A stretch of DNA of 64,000 nucleotides from Quadrisphaera sp. DSM 44207 (GTDB taxonomy: Bacteria; Actinomycetota; Actinomycetes; Actinomycetales; Quadrisphaeraceae): positions 1 through 64,000 of the forward strand of contig NZ_FNKA01000003.1 of assembly GCF_900101335.1 (NCBI RefSeq), given 5' to 3'. Under the pieces are notes generated by a model, which did not search any database, had not been told where the DNA came from, and saw only the letters and a list, made by a program, of their open reading frames with translations. Below, one piece after another: positions 46,610 through 56,748 of this stretch (position 1 is its first letter; the number at the start of each line of letters is the position of its first letter). A program made the translations under genes and the position numbers.

Positions 46610-46628
46610 AGGACCGGGTGCGACCGCG

Positions 46629-46874
46629 TCAGTCGCCGTAGTTCTCGAAGATCAGGTCGTCGGTGTTCTTGTCGAACTGCATGGAGCCGCTGTTCTGGAT
46701 CAGGCGGGCGATGGTGCTCGCCTCGCTCTGGTCCACGGCCAGCAGGTACTCCTCCACGCCGTCGTCGAGGGTGAACTCGAAGGTGTACGCGCCGGAACCG
46801 CTGTCGCCCTGCTTGCTGCGCACGACGTCGACGCTCGTGACGCGGCGGATGTTCTTGCCCTGGCCTGCGGGCAC
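46629..46874 (-). CDS. Small conserved-looking soluble protein, unknown function
   Basis: The 81-residue acidic protein starts with GTG behind GAGGAGG, a strong ribosome site. It is beta-rich in the middle (TSVDVVRSKQG, AYTFEFTLDDGVEEYLLAV) and ends in a hydrophilic helix plus FENYGD. It has no signal peptide or membrane segment. It lies alone between a convergent ATP-grasp operon and a citrate-lyase-like gene. I do not recognise a family; the quality of the ribosome site and codon use indicate a real gene. Confidence 0.7.
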   Translation of the reverse strand: MPAGQGKNIRRVTSVDVVRSKQGDSGSGAYTFEFTLDDGVEEYLLAVDQSEASTIARLIQNSGSMQFDKNTDDLIFENYGD

Positions 46875-46962
46875 GGTGGCCTCCTCGGGTGGTGATCCGG
46901 TGGGACGCCGGGGCCATACCCCTGCGCCGCAGGATCCACGCCCCCGTCCGCAGGAGCGGTGC

Positions 46963-47808
46963 TCAGCTGGAGGGGCGGACGCCGAACGCCGTCGCGAGGT
47001 CCTCGATCTTGCGGGCGCGGGCCAGGCGGGGCAGGTCGCTGCCGTCGCGCACGACCTCGCCGTCGGCGACGAAGCCGGCGATGAAGTCGCGCGCCCACGA
47101 CACGTCCGAGGGGGTCGGGCTGATCACCTCGTTGACCACGGGCACCTGCTCGACCTGCAGGCACAGCTTGCCGGTCAGGCCGAGGGCGACCGTGGTGCCC
47201 GACTGCTCGCGCAGCACCGCGTGGCTGGTGCCGACCGTGGGGCCGTCGATGGGCCCGGGCAGCCCGCCGATGCGGCTGGCGATCACCAGGCGCGAGCGCG
47301 GGTACGCCATCGCCAGGTCGTCGGCGCTGGTGCCGGTGTCCCGGCGGTAGTCACCGCTGCCGAAGGCCAGGCGGAAGGCCCCGCGCGCCCGGGCGATGGT
47401 CACGGCCTCCTCGATGCCGACGGCCGACTCGATGAGCGCCAGCACCGGCGTGGTGCCGCCGAGGCGGTCGAAGGTCTCCGTGACGTGCTCGGCGGCCTCG
47501 GTCTTGGCCAGCATGACGCCGACGAGCCCCGGGGTGCCGGCGAGCTCGGAGACGTCGTCGTGCCAGAACTGCGTGGAGCGGTCGTTGATGCGCACCCAAG
47601 CGCGGTTGCCCCGGCTCAGCCACTCGATCACGCCCTCGCGCGCCTGCGCCTTGTGCTTGGGGTCGACGGCGTCCTCGACGTCGAGGATCACCTGGTCGGC
47701 CCGCGAGGCGCGCGCCGCGTCGAAGAGCTCCCGCCGGTGGGCGTTGACCAGCAGCCACGAGCGGGCGATGTCGGCAGCCACGCCGACCTCGGTGCCGTTG
47801 CCGTCCAT
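46963..47808 (-). CDS. CitE-like HpcH/HpaI aldolase/citrate-lyase family protein
   Basis: The 281-residue protein is a TIM-barrel member of the HpcH/HpaI family closest to CitE-like lyases: DQVILDVEDAVDP (metal-binding Glu/Asp), RINDRSTQFWHDD, VLALIESAVGIEEA and FGSGDYRRDTG. These use Mg to cleave or form malyl-, citramalyl- or beta-methylmalyl-CoA type esters. The ATG at 47808 has GAGGAG 8 nt upstream; the earlier in-frame start lacks one. It lies downstream of the NAD-glutamate dehydrogenase on the same strand. The exact CoA substrate is unknown. Confidence 0.87.
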   Translation of the reverse strand: MDGNGTEVGVAADIARSWLLVNAHRRELFDAARASRADQVILDVEDAVDPKHKAQAREGVIEWLSRGNRAWVRINDRSTQFWHDDVSELAGTPGLVGVMLAKTEAAEHVTETFDRLGGTTPVLALIESAVGIEEAVTIARARGAFRLAFGSGDYRRDTGTSADDLAMAYPRSRLVIASRIGGLPGPIDGPTVGTSHAVLREQSGTTVALGLTGKLCLQVEQVPVVNEVISPTPSDVSWARDFIAGFVADGEVVRDGSDLPRLARARKIEDLATAFGVRPSS

Positions 47809-47890
47809 GCGCTCTCTCCTCGTGCTGCTGCTCGGTGGGGCGGTGACGCATCGTCGCAGAGGCACGACCCGCCGCGCACGGACCCTCGGC

Positions 47891-50800
47891 TCAGGCCGAC
47901 CCGGAGCGCACGACGGACCGCAGCGAGCGCAGCGCCACCGACAGCGGGGCCAGGTCGCTGCGCTCCTGGCCCCGGACCTCCGCCAGCGTGGTGCGCACCC
48001 GCTCCAGCTGCCCGGCGTTGCCCCGCTCCCACGCCTCCACCCGCTCCGCCGGGTCGCCGGTGCCGGTGGCGGTGCCGGTGGCGGTGCCGGTGGCGGTGCC
48101 GGTGGCGGTGCCGGTGAGCACCGCGCGGGTCAGCCCGGCGAGCACGGCGTACAGGTCGTCGCGCAGCGCCGCGCGCGCGAGCGCCTGCCACCGGTCGTCG
48201 CGCGGCAGGCGGCTGATGCTCGAGAGCAGCGCGTCGGCGCCGTAGCGCTCGGAGACGCAGAAGTACACGGGCGCCACCTCGTCGGGGTCGAGGCCCTCCG
48301 CCGCGGCCACCTCCGTGATGTCGAGCAGGGAGAACGCGTCGAGCAGGCCCGCGCAGCGCTCGGCCAGCTCGCGCGGCACGCCCTCGTCGACGAGGAGCGC
48401 GACGGCCCGCTCGAAGCGCTCCCGCTCGGCGCCGACGAGCAGCTCCCCGACCCGTCCGGACCACCGCTGCACGATCGGGCGGAACCGCGCCACCTCCGCC
48501 TCGACGTCGACGTCCTCCTTGAGGTTCTGCACGAACCACCGCGTGGCGCGGTCCAGCAGCCGCCGCAGCTCCAGGCGCAGGCGGGTCTGGACGGCGGTGG
48601 GCACGGCGCCGTCCAGGGCCGCGACCTCGGCGGCGAAGCCGACGGCGTCCACGACGTCGCGGCAGGCGGCGTAGGCGCGCACGACGTGCTCGGGGCTGGC
48701 GCCGGTCTCCTCGACCGCGCGGTGCACGAAGGTGATCCCCGCGCGGTTGACGAGGTCGTTGACGAGGCAGGTGGTGACGATCTCCCGGCGCAGCTGGTGG
48801 TGCTCGAGGCGGTCGGGGTAGCGCTGCACGAGCTGGTGCGGGAAGTAGTCGCGCAGCAGGTGGCCGAACGCCGGGTCGTCCGGCAGGGACGTCGCCAGCA
48901 GGTGCGCGGCGAGGGCGTTCTTCACGTGCGCCATGAGCACGGCGAGCTCGGGGGAGGTCAGGCCCAGGCCCCGCGCGGCGCGGTCGGCCACGGCCGCGTC
49001 GTCCGGCAGCGCCTCCAGCTCGCGGTCGAGCGCGCCCTGGGCCGCCAGCGCCGCCACCAGCCGCCGGTGCACCGGCAGCATCGAGGGCGCCTGGGCGCGG
49101 GCGGTGGTCAGCAGCGCGTTCTGCTCGTCGTTGTCGCGCAGCACCACGGCCGCGACGTCGTCCGTCATCTCCGCCAGCAGCAGGTCGCGCTGCTTGGTCG
49201 TCAGGTCGCCGGTGGCGACGACGTCCGCGAGCAGGATCTTGATGTTGACCTCGTGGTCGGAGCAGTCCACGCCCGCGGAGTTGTCGACCGCGTCGGTGTT
49301 CAGGCGCACCCCGGCCAGCGCCGCCTCGACCCGCCCGCGCTGGGTCAGGCCCAGGTTGCCGCCCTCGCCGACGACGCGGGCGCGCAGCTGCGGCGCGTCG
49401 ACGCGCACGGCGTCGTTGGCCCGGTCCCCGACGTCGGCGTGCGTCTCGGTGGAGGCCTTCACGTACGTGCCGATGCCCCCGTTCCACAGCAGGTCCACGG
49501 GCGCGGCCAGGACGGCGCGCACGACCTCGGCGGGCGGGAGGCGGGTGGTGCCCTCCGGCAGCCCGAGCGCCCGCACCGCCTGGGCGGAGAGGGGGATCGA
49601 CTTCGCGGAGCGCTCGAAGACCCCGCCGCCCTGGCTGATCAGCGCCGGGTCGTAGTCGGCCCAGGAGGAGCGCGGCAGCGCGAACAGCCGCCGCCGCTCG
49701 GCGAAGGACGCCGCGGGGTCGGGGTCGGGATCGAGGAGCACGTGGCGGTGGTCGAACGCCGCGACGAGCCTCACGTGCTCGCTCAGCAGCATGCCGTTGC
49801 CGAACACGTCGCCGCTCATGTCGCCGATCCCGGCCACCGTGATGTCGGTGGTCCGGGGGTCCACGCCCAGCTCGCGGAAGTGGTGGCGCACCGAGACCCA
49901 CGCGCCGCGGGCGGTGATGCCCATGGCCTTGTGGTCGTACCCGGCCGAGCCGCCGGAGGCGAAGGCGTCGCCGAGCCAGAAGCCGTGCTCGGCGGCGATG
50001 GCGTTGGCGGTGTCGGAGAACGTCGCGGTGCCCTTGTCGGCGGCCACGACGAGGTAGGGGTCGTCGCCGTCGTGGCGGACGACGGACGGCGGCGGCTGCA
50101 CCCGCCGCCGCCCCGGCGCCTGCGGGTCCACGACGAGGTCGTCGGTGACGTCGAGCAGCCCGTGCACGAAGGTGCGGTAGGCGCGCAGCCCCTCGGCCAG
50201 CCACGCCTCCCGGTCGACCGCGGGGTCGGGCAGGGCCTTGGCGACGAAGCCGCCCTTGGCGCCGGTGGGCACGATGACGGCGTTCTTCACCGTCTGCGCC
50301 CTGACCAGCCCCAGCACCTCCGTGCGGAAGTCCTCGCGCCGGTCGCTCCAGCGCAGCCCGCCGCGCGCGACGGCGCCGAAGCGCAGGTGCACGCCCTCCA
50401 CGCGCGGGGAGTACACCCAGATCTCGTACGCCGGGCGCGGCTCGGGCAGGTCGGGCAGGCGCCGGGGGTCGAGCTTGAGCACCACGTGCGCCTTCGGGCG
50501 CCCGTCGGCGCCCACCTGGTAGGCGTTGGTGCGCAGCGCCGCCAGCACCAGCGCCAGGAACGAGCGCAGGATCCGGTCGTGGTCGAGGCTGGCGACGTCG
50601 TCCAGGCGCGCCCGCAGCTCCTCGGCGAGGGCGTCGACGACCTCGCCGGGAGCGGCGAGGGCCTCCCCGCCGGACGTCGTCCCCCGCGGCGCGAAGCGGG
50701 CCTCGAACAGGCGCACCAGCTCGCGCGCGAGGGGCGCGTTCGCCACGAGGCACTGCTCGAGGTACTCGTGGGAGAACGTCGAGCCCGCCTGGCGCAGGTA

Positions 50801-52945
50801 GCGGGCGCAGGCGCGCAGCACGACCACCTGGCGCCAGGACAGGCCGGCGCGCAGCACCAGCTGGTCGAAGCCGTCGGACTCGCTGCGCCCGTCCCACGCC
50901 GCGATCAGGGCCTCGGTGAACAGCGCGCCGGCGCCCTCCTCGACGCCGGGCGGCAGGCGCAGCCCGAAGTCGTACACCCACGCCTGCCGGCCGTCGCCGC
51001 CGTCGAGGTGGTACGGCCGCTCGTCGACGACCTCGACGCCGAGGTTGCGCAGCAGCGGCAGCACGCGCGTGAGCGACAGCGGCCGGCAGCGCACCAGCTT
51101 GATCCGGCGCTCGTCCGGCGCGGCGCCCACCGGCTGGTACAGGTGCGTGCGCACGACCCGGTCGACGTCCTCCTCGTCGCCGAGGGCCGCTGCCTCCTCC
51201 GCCACGGCCTGCACGCGGCGCAGGTCCGCCACCGCCACCTGGGCGGGGAAGTCCTCCTTGTACGCCTCCGGGAACGCCCGGCCCCACGCGCGGCGCAGGT
51301 GCGCGGCCTCCTCCTCGCCGAGCTCGGCGCGCAGCGCGTCGGCGAGGTCCTCGTCCCAGGTGCGCGTGGCCTCCACCAGCCGCCGCTGCAGGGCGTCGGC
51401 GTCGACGTCGGGCAGGTCCCGCCCCGGGGGCACGCGCACCACGAAGTGGACCCGCGCCAGCACCGACTCGCTCACCCGCGTGGTGAAGTCGACCGAGGAG
51501 GCGCCGAAGGCCTCCTCCAGCACGGCCTGCATCCGCAGGCGCACCGGCGTGGTGTACCGGTCGCGCGGGAGGAAGACCAGCGCCGACTCGAACCGGCCGT
51601 ACTCGTCGCGGCGCAGGAACAGGCGGGTGCAGCGGCGCTCCTGCAGGTGCAGCACCGCCACCGCCGTCTCGTGCAGCTCCTCCACGCCCATCTGGAACAG
51701 CTCGTCGCGCGGGTAGGTCTCCAGCACCGTCAGCAGGTCCTTGCCCGAGTGCGAGCCCGCCGCGAACCCCGAGCGCGCCAGCACCGCGGCGACCTTCGCG
51801 TCCAGCAGCGGCACCCGGCGCACGCTCTCGGTGTACGCCGCCGACGCGAACAGGCCCAGGAAGCGGCGCTCGCCGACCACCCGCCCCTGCGCGTCGAAGG
51901 ACTTCACGCCGACGTAGTCGAGGTAGGCGGGCCGGTGCACGGTCGCGCGCGAGTTCGCCTTGGTCAGCACGAGCACCCGCCGCTCGCGGGCCCGGGCGCG
52001 CACGCGCGGGGGCAGGCGCGCGAAGCTGTCGCTGCCCCGCCCGTCGCCGTCCGCCCGCCCCGGGCCCTCGTCCTGCGCCCGGGAGCGCGCCTCGCGCAGG
52101 ATCCCCAGCCCCGTGCCGGGCACCACGCGCAGCACGTCCTCGCCGCCGACCTGGGCCAGCACGTACTCGCGGTGCCCGAGGAAGGTGAAGTTCTCGTCCG
52201 CGAGCCAGCGCAGCAGGCGCTCGGCGTCGCGGGCCTCGCCCTCCAGCCCGGACGGCGGCCGCGTCGCCATCTCCTCCGCCACCGCCAGGGCGGCCGCGCG
52301 CATCGGCGCCCAGTCCTCCACCGCCGCCCGCACGTCGTCCAGCACCCGCTCGACGCCGCGGGTGATGGCCTGCAGGTCCGCGTCGTCGCTCTCGCGGTCG
52401 ACCTCGACGTGCATCCACGACTCGGCGAGCGCGTCCTGCGGCCACGACGGGTCGCGCCCGCCCGCCGGCAGGTCGGACGTCGAGACGTCGAGCACCTCGA
52501 GCAGCCGCCCCTCGGCGTCGCGCCGGACGACGAAGGTCGGGTGGACGACGAGGTGGATCGCCCGCTCCAGGCGCGTGAGCTCGGCGGTGACGGAGTCGAC
52601 GAGGAAGGGCATGTCGTCGGTGACGACCTCGACGACGGTGTGGCCGGTGCTCCACCCGTGCTCGTCCACCGTCGGCGTCAGCGCGCGCATCAGCGCCGTG
52701 CCGGGCCGCCGCTGCGCGGCGGAGCGACGGTGGCTCAGGCACGCCCCGGCGACGTCCACCGGGTCGCGCTCGGTGAGGTCCTCGTCGGCGACGTGCCGGT
52801 AGTAGCGCCCCAGCAGCGTCCGCAGCTCCTCGGCGGCCCGGCCGGAGCCGGCGGCCGCGGCGGCGGCGCGGTCGAGCGCCTCGGCGCGGGGGTCCTCGGC
52901 GTGCGAGGCGTCCTCGGTGCGCGCGCGCACCACCTGCGCGGACAT
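47891..52945 (-). CDS. gdh: NAD-specific glutamate dehydrogenase, large (about 180 kDa) class
   Basis: The 1684-residue protein oxidises L-glutamate to 2-oxoglutarate and ammonia with NAD. N-terminal ACT-like regulatory segments (about 60-700) precede the catalytic core, with [11 protein letters not shown] (catalytic/substrate Lys region), [24 protein letters not shown] and [13 protein letters not shown] long helical C-terminal region follows and ends after a Thr/Ala/Gly repeat (GTATGTAT...). It is the L_180 type used in Streptomyces and Mycobacterium, in mycobacteria regulated by GarA. GAGGAGG precedes the ATG by 8-9 nt. The gene occupies 5 kb without interruption. Confidence 0.95.
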   Translation of the reverse strand: MSAQVVRARTEDASHAEDPRAEALDRAAAAAAGSGRAAEELRTLLGRYYRHVADEDLTERDPVDVAGACLSHRRSAAQRRPGTALMRALTPTVDEHGWSTGHTVVEVVTDDMPFLVDSVTAELTRLERAIHLVVHPTFVVRRDAEGRLLEVLDVSTSDLPAGGRDPSWPQDALAESWMHVEVDRESDDADLQAITRGVERVLDDVRAAVEDWAPMRAAALAVAEEMATRPPSGLEGEARDAERLLRWLADENFTFLGHREYVLAQVGGEDVLRVVPGTGLGILREARSRAQDEGPGRADGDGRGSDSFARLPPRVRARARERRVLVLTKANSRATVHRPAYLDYVGVKSFDAQGRVVGERRFLGLFASAAYTESVRRVPLLDAKVAAVLARSGFAAGSHSGKDLLTVLETYPRDELFQMGVEELHETAVAVLHLQERRCTRLFLRRDEYGRFESALVFLPRDRYTTPVRLRMQAVLEEAFGASSVDFTTRVSESVLARVHFVVRVPPGRDLPDVDADALQRRLVEATRTWDEDLADALRAELGEEEAAHLRRAWGRAFPEAYKEDFPAQVAVADLRRVQAVAEEAAALGDEEDVDRVVRTHLYQPVGAAPDERRIKLVRCRPLSLTRVLPLLRNLGVEVVDERPYHLDGGDGRQAWVYDFGLRLPPGVEEGAGALFTEALIAAWDGRSESDGFDQLVLRAGLSWRQVVVLRACARYLRQAGSTFSHEYLEQCLVANAPLARELVRLFEARFAPRGTTSGGEALAAPGEVVDALAEELRARLDDVASLDHDRILRSFLALVLAALRTNAYQVGADGRPKAHVVLKLDPRRLPDLPEPRPAYEIWVYSPRVEGVHLRFGAVARGGLRWSDRREDFRTEVLGLVRAQTVKNAVIVPTGAKGGFVAKALPDPAVDREAWLAEGLRAYRTFVHGLLDVTDDLVVDPQAPGRRRVQPPPSVVRHDGDDPYLVVAADKGTATFSDTANAIAAEHGFWLGDAFASGGSAGYDHKAMGITARGAWVSVRHHFRELGVDPRTTDITVAGIGDMSGDVFGNGMLLSEHVRLVAAFDHRHVLLDPDPDPAASFAERRRLFALPRSSWADYDPALISQGGGVFERSAKSIPLSAQAVRALGLPEGTTRLPPAEVVRAVLAAPVDLLWNGGIGTYVKASTETHADVGDRANDAVRVDAPQLRARVVGEGGNLGLTQRGRVEAALAGVRLNTDAVDNSAGVDCSDHEVNIKILLADVVATGDLTTKQRDLLLAEMTDDVAAVVLRDNDEQNALLTTARAQAPSMLPVHRRLVAALAAQGALDRELEALPDDAAVADRAARGLGLTSPELAVLMAHVKNALAAHLLATSLPDDPAFGHLLRDYFPHQLVQRYPDRLEHHQLRREIVTTCLVNDLVNRAGITFVHRAVEETGASPEHVVRAYAACRDVVDAVGFAAEVAALDGAVPTAVQTRLRLELRRLLDRATRWFVQNLKEDVDVEAEVARFRPIVQRWSGRVGELLVGAERERFERAVALLVDEGVPRELAERCAGLLDAFSLLDITEVAAAEGLDPDEVAPVYFCVSERYGADALLSSISRLPRDDRWQALARAALRDDLYAVLAGLTRAVLTGTATGTATGTATGTATGTGDPAERVEAWERGNAGQLERVRTTLAEVRGQERSDLAPLSVALRSLRSVVRSGSA
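48059..48116. repeat. 12-nt tandem repeat (nearly 5 units of GGTGCCGGTGGC) near the end of gdh
   Basis: Four exact units from 48059 to 48106 and a partial fifth; on the coding strand they encode TGTA repeats in a linker near the C-terminus. Confidence 0.9.
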
Positions 52946-53053
52946 GGTGTCGCACCTCCTCGTGGTGCACCGATGCTCCCAGGGGCGCGGGGAGGCGTCC
53001 AGGCGCCCCGCCGACGAGGCGCCGGTCCGATCGGCGCCGGCTCGGACCGGTCG

Positions 53054-53641
53054 TCACCGGCCGGGTCGTGCGCGCATCCCGTCGATCGCCACGTCCAGCA
53101 GGCGGACCGCCGCGCCCTCGTCAGCACTGCGCTCGGCGACCAGCGAGATGGCGTTGACGAGCGCGAGCAGGTCGTCGAGGGAGACGTCGGGGCGCACGGC
53201 GCCCGCCGCGCGGGCCGCCTCCAGCAGCTGACCGCCTGCGTCGCTGACCATCGCGTGGCAGGTGCCGCCCTGCTCCTCCGGACCGGCGGCGCGGGCGCCG
53301 TCCAGCAGGGAGGCGGCCAGGCCCCGCGTGGCCGAGGCGTGGGCGCCGAGGGCACGGAGCCAGGCGGCGAGCGCCGTCGCGGGCTCGCAGTCGCGGGCCA
53401 GCTCGCGCGCTCGGGCGCAGAGCACCTCGACGCGGTCGTGGAACACCGCCTCCAGCAGGGCCACCCGGGAGGGGAAGTGCCGGTGCAGCGTGGCGGAACC
53501 GACGCCGGCCCGGCGCGCGACCTCCTCCAGCGAGGCCTCGGCCCCGTGCTGCGCGAAGGCCGCCTCGGCCGCGGCGAGGATCCGCTCGCGGTTGCGCCGC
53601 GCGTCCGCGCGCAGCGCCCGCGGCGTGGTGGCACCGGGCAC
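53054..53641 (-). CDS. TetR-family repressor divergent from an oxidoreductase
   Basis: The protein of about 195 residues has an N-terminal HTH (RERILAAAEAAFAQHGAEASLEEVARRAGVGSATLHRHFPSR pattern) and a TetR C-terminal helical domain. GGAGG lies 5 nt before GTG 53641. The earlier ATG at 53680 is also in frame, but a TACGAT -10 box lies directly against it, putting transcription start inside that longer frame, so 53641 is preferred. A 12-nt direct repeat flanks the promoter and is the likely autoregulatory operator, also covering the divergent quinone-oxidoreductase-like gene. Confidence 0.85.
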   Translation of the reverse strand: MPGATTPRALRADARRNRERILAAAEAAFAQHGAEASLEEVARRAGVGSATLHRHFPSRVALLEAVFHDRVEVLCARARELARDCEPATALAAWLRALGAHASATRGLAASLLDGARAAGPEEQGGTCHAMVSDAGGQLLEAARAAGAVRPDVSLDDLLALVNAISLVAERSADEGAAVRLLDVAIDGMRARPGR

Positions 53642-53660
53642 GGCGTCCTCCGTCGCTCGA

Positions 53661-53706
53661 CAACCGGGGTGGTCTTCCATATCGTACCGAGGATCAACCG
53701 GGGTGG
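53661..53706. promoter_or_regulatory. Direct-repeat operator CAACCGGGGTGG x2 around the tetR promoter
   Basis: CAACCGGGGTGG occurs at 53661-53672 and 53695-53706 with no mismatch. The minus-strand TACGAT (53681-53686) lies between them, so one copy lies near -35 and one just after the predicted transcription start: a classic repressor layout. Confidence 0.6.
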
Positions 53707-53750
53707 CCCTCCGCTTCGGTGTCCGCCCGGTGTCGGTGTCAGGAGCTCTC

Positions 53751-54707
53751 GTGCGCGCGGTCCGGTACCACCAGTACGGCCCTCCGGAGGTCCTCCGCGT
53801 CGAGGAGGTGCCACCCCCGCAGGCCGGTGCGGGAGAGGTGCTGGTGGAGGTACACGCGGCGAGCGTGGGCGGCGGCGAGCTCGCGATCAGGTCGGGCGGG
53901 CTCCGCCGGCTCCTGCGCCTGCGGCTGCCCCAGGGCGTCGGCGTCGACTTCGCCGGCCGGGTCGCCGCCGCGGGCGCCGGCGTGCGGGGAGCACGGGTCG
54001 GGGACGCGGTGTGGGGCCTCCTGCCGCACGGCGCGTTCGGCAGCACCGCCGAGCACGTCGTCGTCCCCGAGCGCAGGCTCGGGCCGGCTCCGCGCGACGT
54101 GGACCTCGTCGCGGCCGCCGCGCTGCCGGCGGTGGGCACCACCGCGATCACCGCCTTGGTGGAGCGGGCGCGGCTGCGCAGCGGCGAGCGCCTCCTCGTC
54201 CGCGGCGCCAGCGGCGGCCTCGGCAGCACCGCCGTGCAGCTCGGCAAGGCCCTCGGTGCGCACGTGACCGCGCTCGCCGGCGCCCGGAACCTGGACTGGG
54301 TCGCCGAGCTCGGCGCCGACACCGTGCTGGACCACCGCAGGACCGCGCCGGCGGACCTCGGCCGCTTCGACGTCGTCCTCGACGCCGTCGGCACCGACCT
54401 GGCCGCCTACCGCCGCACGCTCACCCGCAACGGCCGCATGCTGGCGCTGGCGCTGGACCCGCACCACCCGGTCAGGTCCGCCGCGTTCGTGGCCTGGAGC
54501 GGGATCGCCCACCGCGGACGGGTGCAGGCCTTCAGCAACGACCCGTCCGCTGAGCGCATCGCCGAGCTGACCCGGTACGTCGAGTCGGGCGCGATCCGCC
54601 CCCTGCTCGACACGGTCTTCCCGATGGACGACGTCGCGGAGGCCCACCGCAGGCTCGAGGCCGGTGGAGTGCGCGGCAAGCACGTCATCGCGGTGCGGGG
54701 CGCGTGA
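53751..54707 (+). CDS. Zinc-independent quinone-oxidoreductase-like (MDR) NAD(P)-dependent enzyme
   Basis: The 318-residue medium-chain reductase/dehydrogenase has the opening VRAVRYHQYGPPEVLRVEEVP, the GVGVDFAGRV entrance to the catalytic domain, and LVRGASGGLGSTAVQLGKALGA as the nucleotide-binding Rossmann segment. It lacks the GHE and Cys ligands of zinc enzymes. AGGAG lies 5 nt before GTG. Being divergent from a TetR gene with shared operator suggests induction by a toxic or quinone-like ligand. Substrate is unknown. Confidence 0.88.
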   Translation: MRAVRYHQYGPPEVLRVEEVPPPQAGAGEVLVEVHAASVGGGELAIRSGGLRRLLRLRLPQGVGVDFAGRVAAAGAGVRGARVGDAVWGLLPHGAFGSTAEHVVVPERRLGPAPRDVDLVAAAALPAVGTTAITALVERARLRSGERLLVRGASGGLGSTAVQLGKALGAHVTALAGARNLDWVAELGADTVLDHRRTAPADLGRFDVVLDAVGTDLAAYRRTLTRNGRMLALALDPHHPVRSAAFVAWSGIAHRGRVQAFSNDPSAERIAELTRYVESGAIRPLLDTVFPMDDVAEAHRRLEAGGVRGKHVIAVRGA

Positions 54708-54733
54708 CGGACCGGGCCGGCGGTGGTGCCCGA

Positions 54734-54786
54734 CCCGGGTCGGTCCGTGTCCCGGGTCGGTCCGGTGTCCCGGGTCAGTCCGGTAT
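54734..54786. repeat. 17-18-nt tandem repeat (3 units of CCCGGGTCGGTCCGGTGT)
   Basis: Units run 54734-54750, 54751-54768 and 54769-54786, in the short gap between two convergent MDR genes and into the end of the second. Confidence 0.8.
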
Positions 54787-55767
54787 CGCGAGCAGGACGC
54801 GCTCGCGGGTGCCGGCGTCGACGCGGTCGTGGGCCTCCGCCGCGCGCTCGAGGGGCAGGGGATCGCCGATCGCGATCGACAGGGCGCCCTCGGCGGCCGC
54901 GGCGGTCAGATCCGCGGCCGCCTCGTCCTCGGCCTCGGCCGGGAAGTCGTCGCTGCCGAGCAGGCGGATGGTGACGTTGTCGAACAGCATCGGCCAGAAC
55001 GGGAGGTCCGGGCGCTCGGCCCGGGTGGCGTAGGCGGCGAGGACGGCCCCGTTCCTCACCACGGCGGCGTCGAGGTCGACGTTGTCGGAGAACGCGACCT
55101 CGACGATCCGGTCCACCCCTCCCGGGGCGTGCGCGCGGACGGCGCCGGCCGGGTCGGGCCCGTCGAGCGCGACCACGTGCGCGAGCACGTGCGCGAGGCC
55201 GGAGGCGCCCACCCGCGCCAGGTCGCCGCTGCGCCGCACGGTGCCGATCACGCTCGCGCCGCCCCGGTGCGCCAGCTGCGCGGCCAGCGCCCCGACCCCG
55301 CCGAGGACGCCGTGCACCAGGACGGTGGCGCCGGTGACGGGACCGTCGGCGAACACGGCCCGGTGGGCGGTGGTGCCGGGGATGCCCAGGCACGCCCCGA
55401 CCTCGTCCGGCACGCCGTCCGGGAGGTCGACGGCCAGCCGGTCGGGGACGACCGCGGCCTGCGCGGCGGTGCCGGACGGCCGGTAGGACTGGGCGCCCCG
55501 GACCCACACCCGCCGGCCGACCCTGCCCGGGTCGACGCCCTCGCCGACGGCGTCGACGACCCCCGCGCCGTCGCTGTGCGGGACGACGCGCGGGAACGGC
55601 ATCGTCGAGCCCAGCCATCCGCGGCGCTTCTTGGTGTCGCCGGGGTTGACGCCGGAGAGGCGCAGCCGCACCCGGACCTCGCCCGGGCCGGGCTGCGGGT
55701 CGGGCAGCTCGCCGACCTGCAGCACCTGCCCCGCCGGACCCTGCCGCTCGTACCAGACCGCGCGCAC
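54775..55767 (-). CDS. Quinone-oxidoreductase-like (MDR) NADPH-dependent enzyme, second copy type
   Basis: The 330-residue protein begins VRAVWYERQGPAGQVLQVGELP and carries PHSDGAGVVDAVGEGV and VLVHGVLGGVGALAAQLA as the Rossmann motif; it resembles NADPH:quinone reductase (QOR) enzymes. It has no zinc-binding Cys set. The GTG at 55767 has GGAGGAG 5 nt upstream; the in-frame GTG five codons earlier abuts that site. It is convergent with the first MDR gene; the two are only distantly alike and probably handle different substrates. Confidence 0.88.
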   Translation of the reverse strand: MRAVWYERQGPAGQVLQVGELPDPQPGPGEVRVRLRLSGVNPGDTKKRRGWLGSTMPFPRVVPHSDGAGVVDAVGEGVDPGRVGRRVWVRGAQSYRPSGTAAQAAVVPDRLAVDLPDGVPDEVGACLGIPGTTAHRAVFADGPVTGATVLVHGVLGGVGALAAQLAHRGGASVIGTVRRSGDLARVGASGLAHVLAHVVALDGPDPAGAVRAHAPGGVDRIVEVAFSDNVDLDAAVVRNGAVLAAYATRAERPDLPFWPMLFDNVTIRLLGSDDFPAEAEDEAAADLTAAAAEGALSIAIGDPLPLERAAEAHDRVDAGTRERVLLAIPD

Positions 55768-55880
55768 GCGCTCCTCCTCCACCCCTCGGTGATCACCGGC
55801 CCCGCATCATCCTCACGGATGACGCAGGACCACCCGGACGGCGGACGCCCGTGCCGCGCGCCCGGGGCAGGGTCGTCACC

Positions 55881-56279
55881 ATGGTCATCCGGCTCGCTGC
55901 CGCCCCACCCGCGGCTCCCTCGACCGTCGCGGTCGTGGACCGCGACCGCTTCTCCTCGCTCACCGGCGACCGGGCGGACGGCGTCCGGCTGCCCGCGTGG
56001 GCCGAGGCGGACCCGCGCTGGTGGCCGCTGGCGCTCGCGTGGGCGGACGCGCACGGCGACCCGGTGGCCGCCGTCCTCGTGGCGTGCCGCCACGTGCCCG
56101 GCACCGGCCGCTTCCTCGCCGTCCTGACCTCCGCGCCGGTGCTGCTCCGGGAGCCCGGCTCCGCCCCGGAGGAGGTCCTGGGCGCGTGGCTGCCCGCGGC
56201 GACCGCGCTGCTGCACCGCCGGGGCGCGTTCGCCGTGCGAGCCGGTCACGGCCGGTCCGTGCGCGAGCGTGCGCGCTGA
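55881..56279 (+). CDS. Hypothetical protein, unknown function
   Basis: The 132-residue frame begins at ATG and is Ala/Arg-rich with several Trp (DPRWWPLALAWADA). No signal peptide, membrane span or family motif stands out. The ribosome site is weak. Codon third-position GC matches real genes. Its last 34 nt overlap a small minus-strand gene. It could be a spurious frame. Confidence 0.45.
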   Translation: MVIRLAAAPPAAPSTVAVVDRDRFSSLTGDRADGVRLPAWAEADPRWWPLALAWADAHGDPVAAVLVACRHVPGTGRFLAVLTSAPVLLREPGSAPEEVLGAWLPAATALLHRRGAFAVRAGHGRSVRERAR

Positions 56280-56431
56280 GCGCGGCGGGGGCCCTCGCCG
56301 AAGCGGGTGCCGCGCGGGGCGACGAGCGGGGGCTCGACGGCCCGGCCCACGGCCGCCAGGCGACCGGCGCCCGCGCTCACGAGCACCACGGCGCCGAGGA
56401 CGACTCCGAGGACCAGCAGGAGAGCGGACAC
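56246..56431 (-). CDS. Small single-span membrane protein
   Basis: This 61-residue protein starts with GTG behind GGGAGG 5 nt upstream. It has a hydrophobic N-terminal span (SALLLVLGVVLGAVVLVSAGA, about 2-21) followed by an Arg-rich cytoplasmic tail, the pattern of small regulatory membrane proteins. It is divergent from the His-rich Clp-N/SRPBCC fusion, so it may share a regulatory region with it. No family is recognised. Confidence 0.6.
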   Translation of the reverse strand: MSALLLVLGVVLGAVVLVSAGAGRLAAVGRAVEPPLVAPRGTRFGEGPRRAQRARSRTDRP

Positions 56432-56639
56432 GAGGCCTCCCTCGATGCCGACGCGGTGTCGGCGACGAGATCCATGCTGTTCGTCCCGCGTTGCGCGGAC
56501 ATCGGTCGTCGGTGGGGACGTCCGTCAGCCTTCGGGAGGAGCCGCACGGCGCGTCGTCCTCCTGCGGAGCAGGGCCCGGAGCACCCGGGTGCACCAGAGG
56601 ACCAACGGATGCCGGCGACGCCGGCGGGAAGGAGCACCG

Positions 56640-56748
56640 ATGCACCAGCACCAGCACCAGCACGGGCACCAGCACGGGCACCAGCACGGGCACCAGCAGG
56701 GGCACCAGCAGGGGCACCAGCACGGGCACCGGCACGGGCACGGGCGCG
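56640..56748 (+). repeat. 12-nt tandem repeats encoding the His-rich N-terminus
   Basis: Repeats of CACCAGCACGGG with substitutions (CACCAGCAGGGG, CACCGGCACGGG) encode HQHG, HQQG and HRHG. Several adjacent units are identical. Confidence 0.85.

Noticed and set aside
47688-53057. 1789-codon minus-strand frame alongside gdh
   Set aside because: It is a frame shadow of gdh with Arg/Gly-rich composition and no domain similarity.
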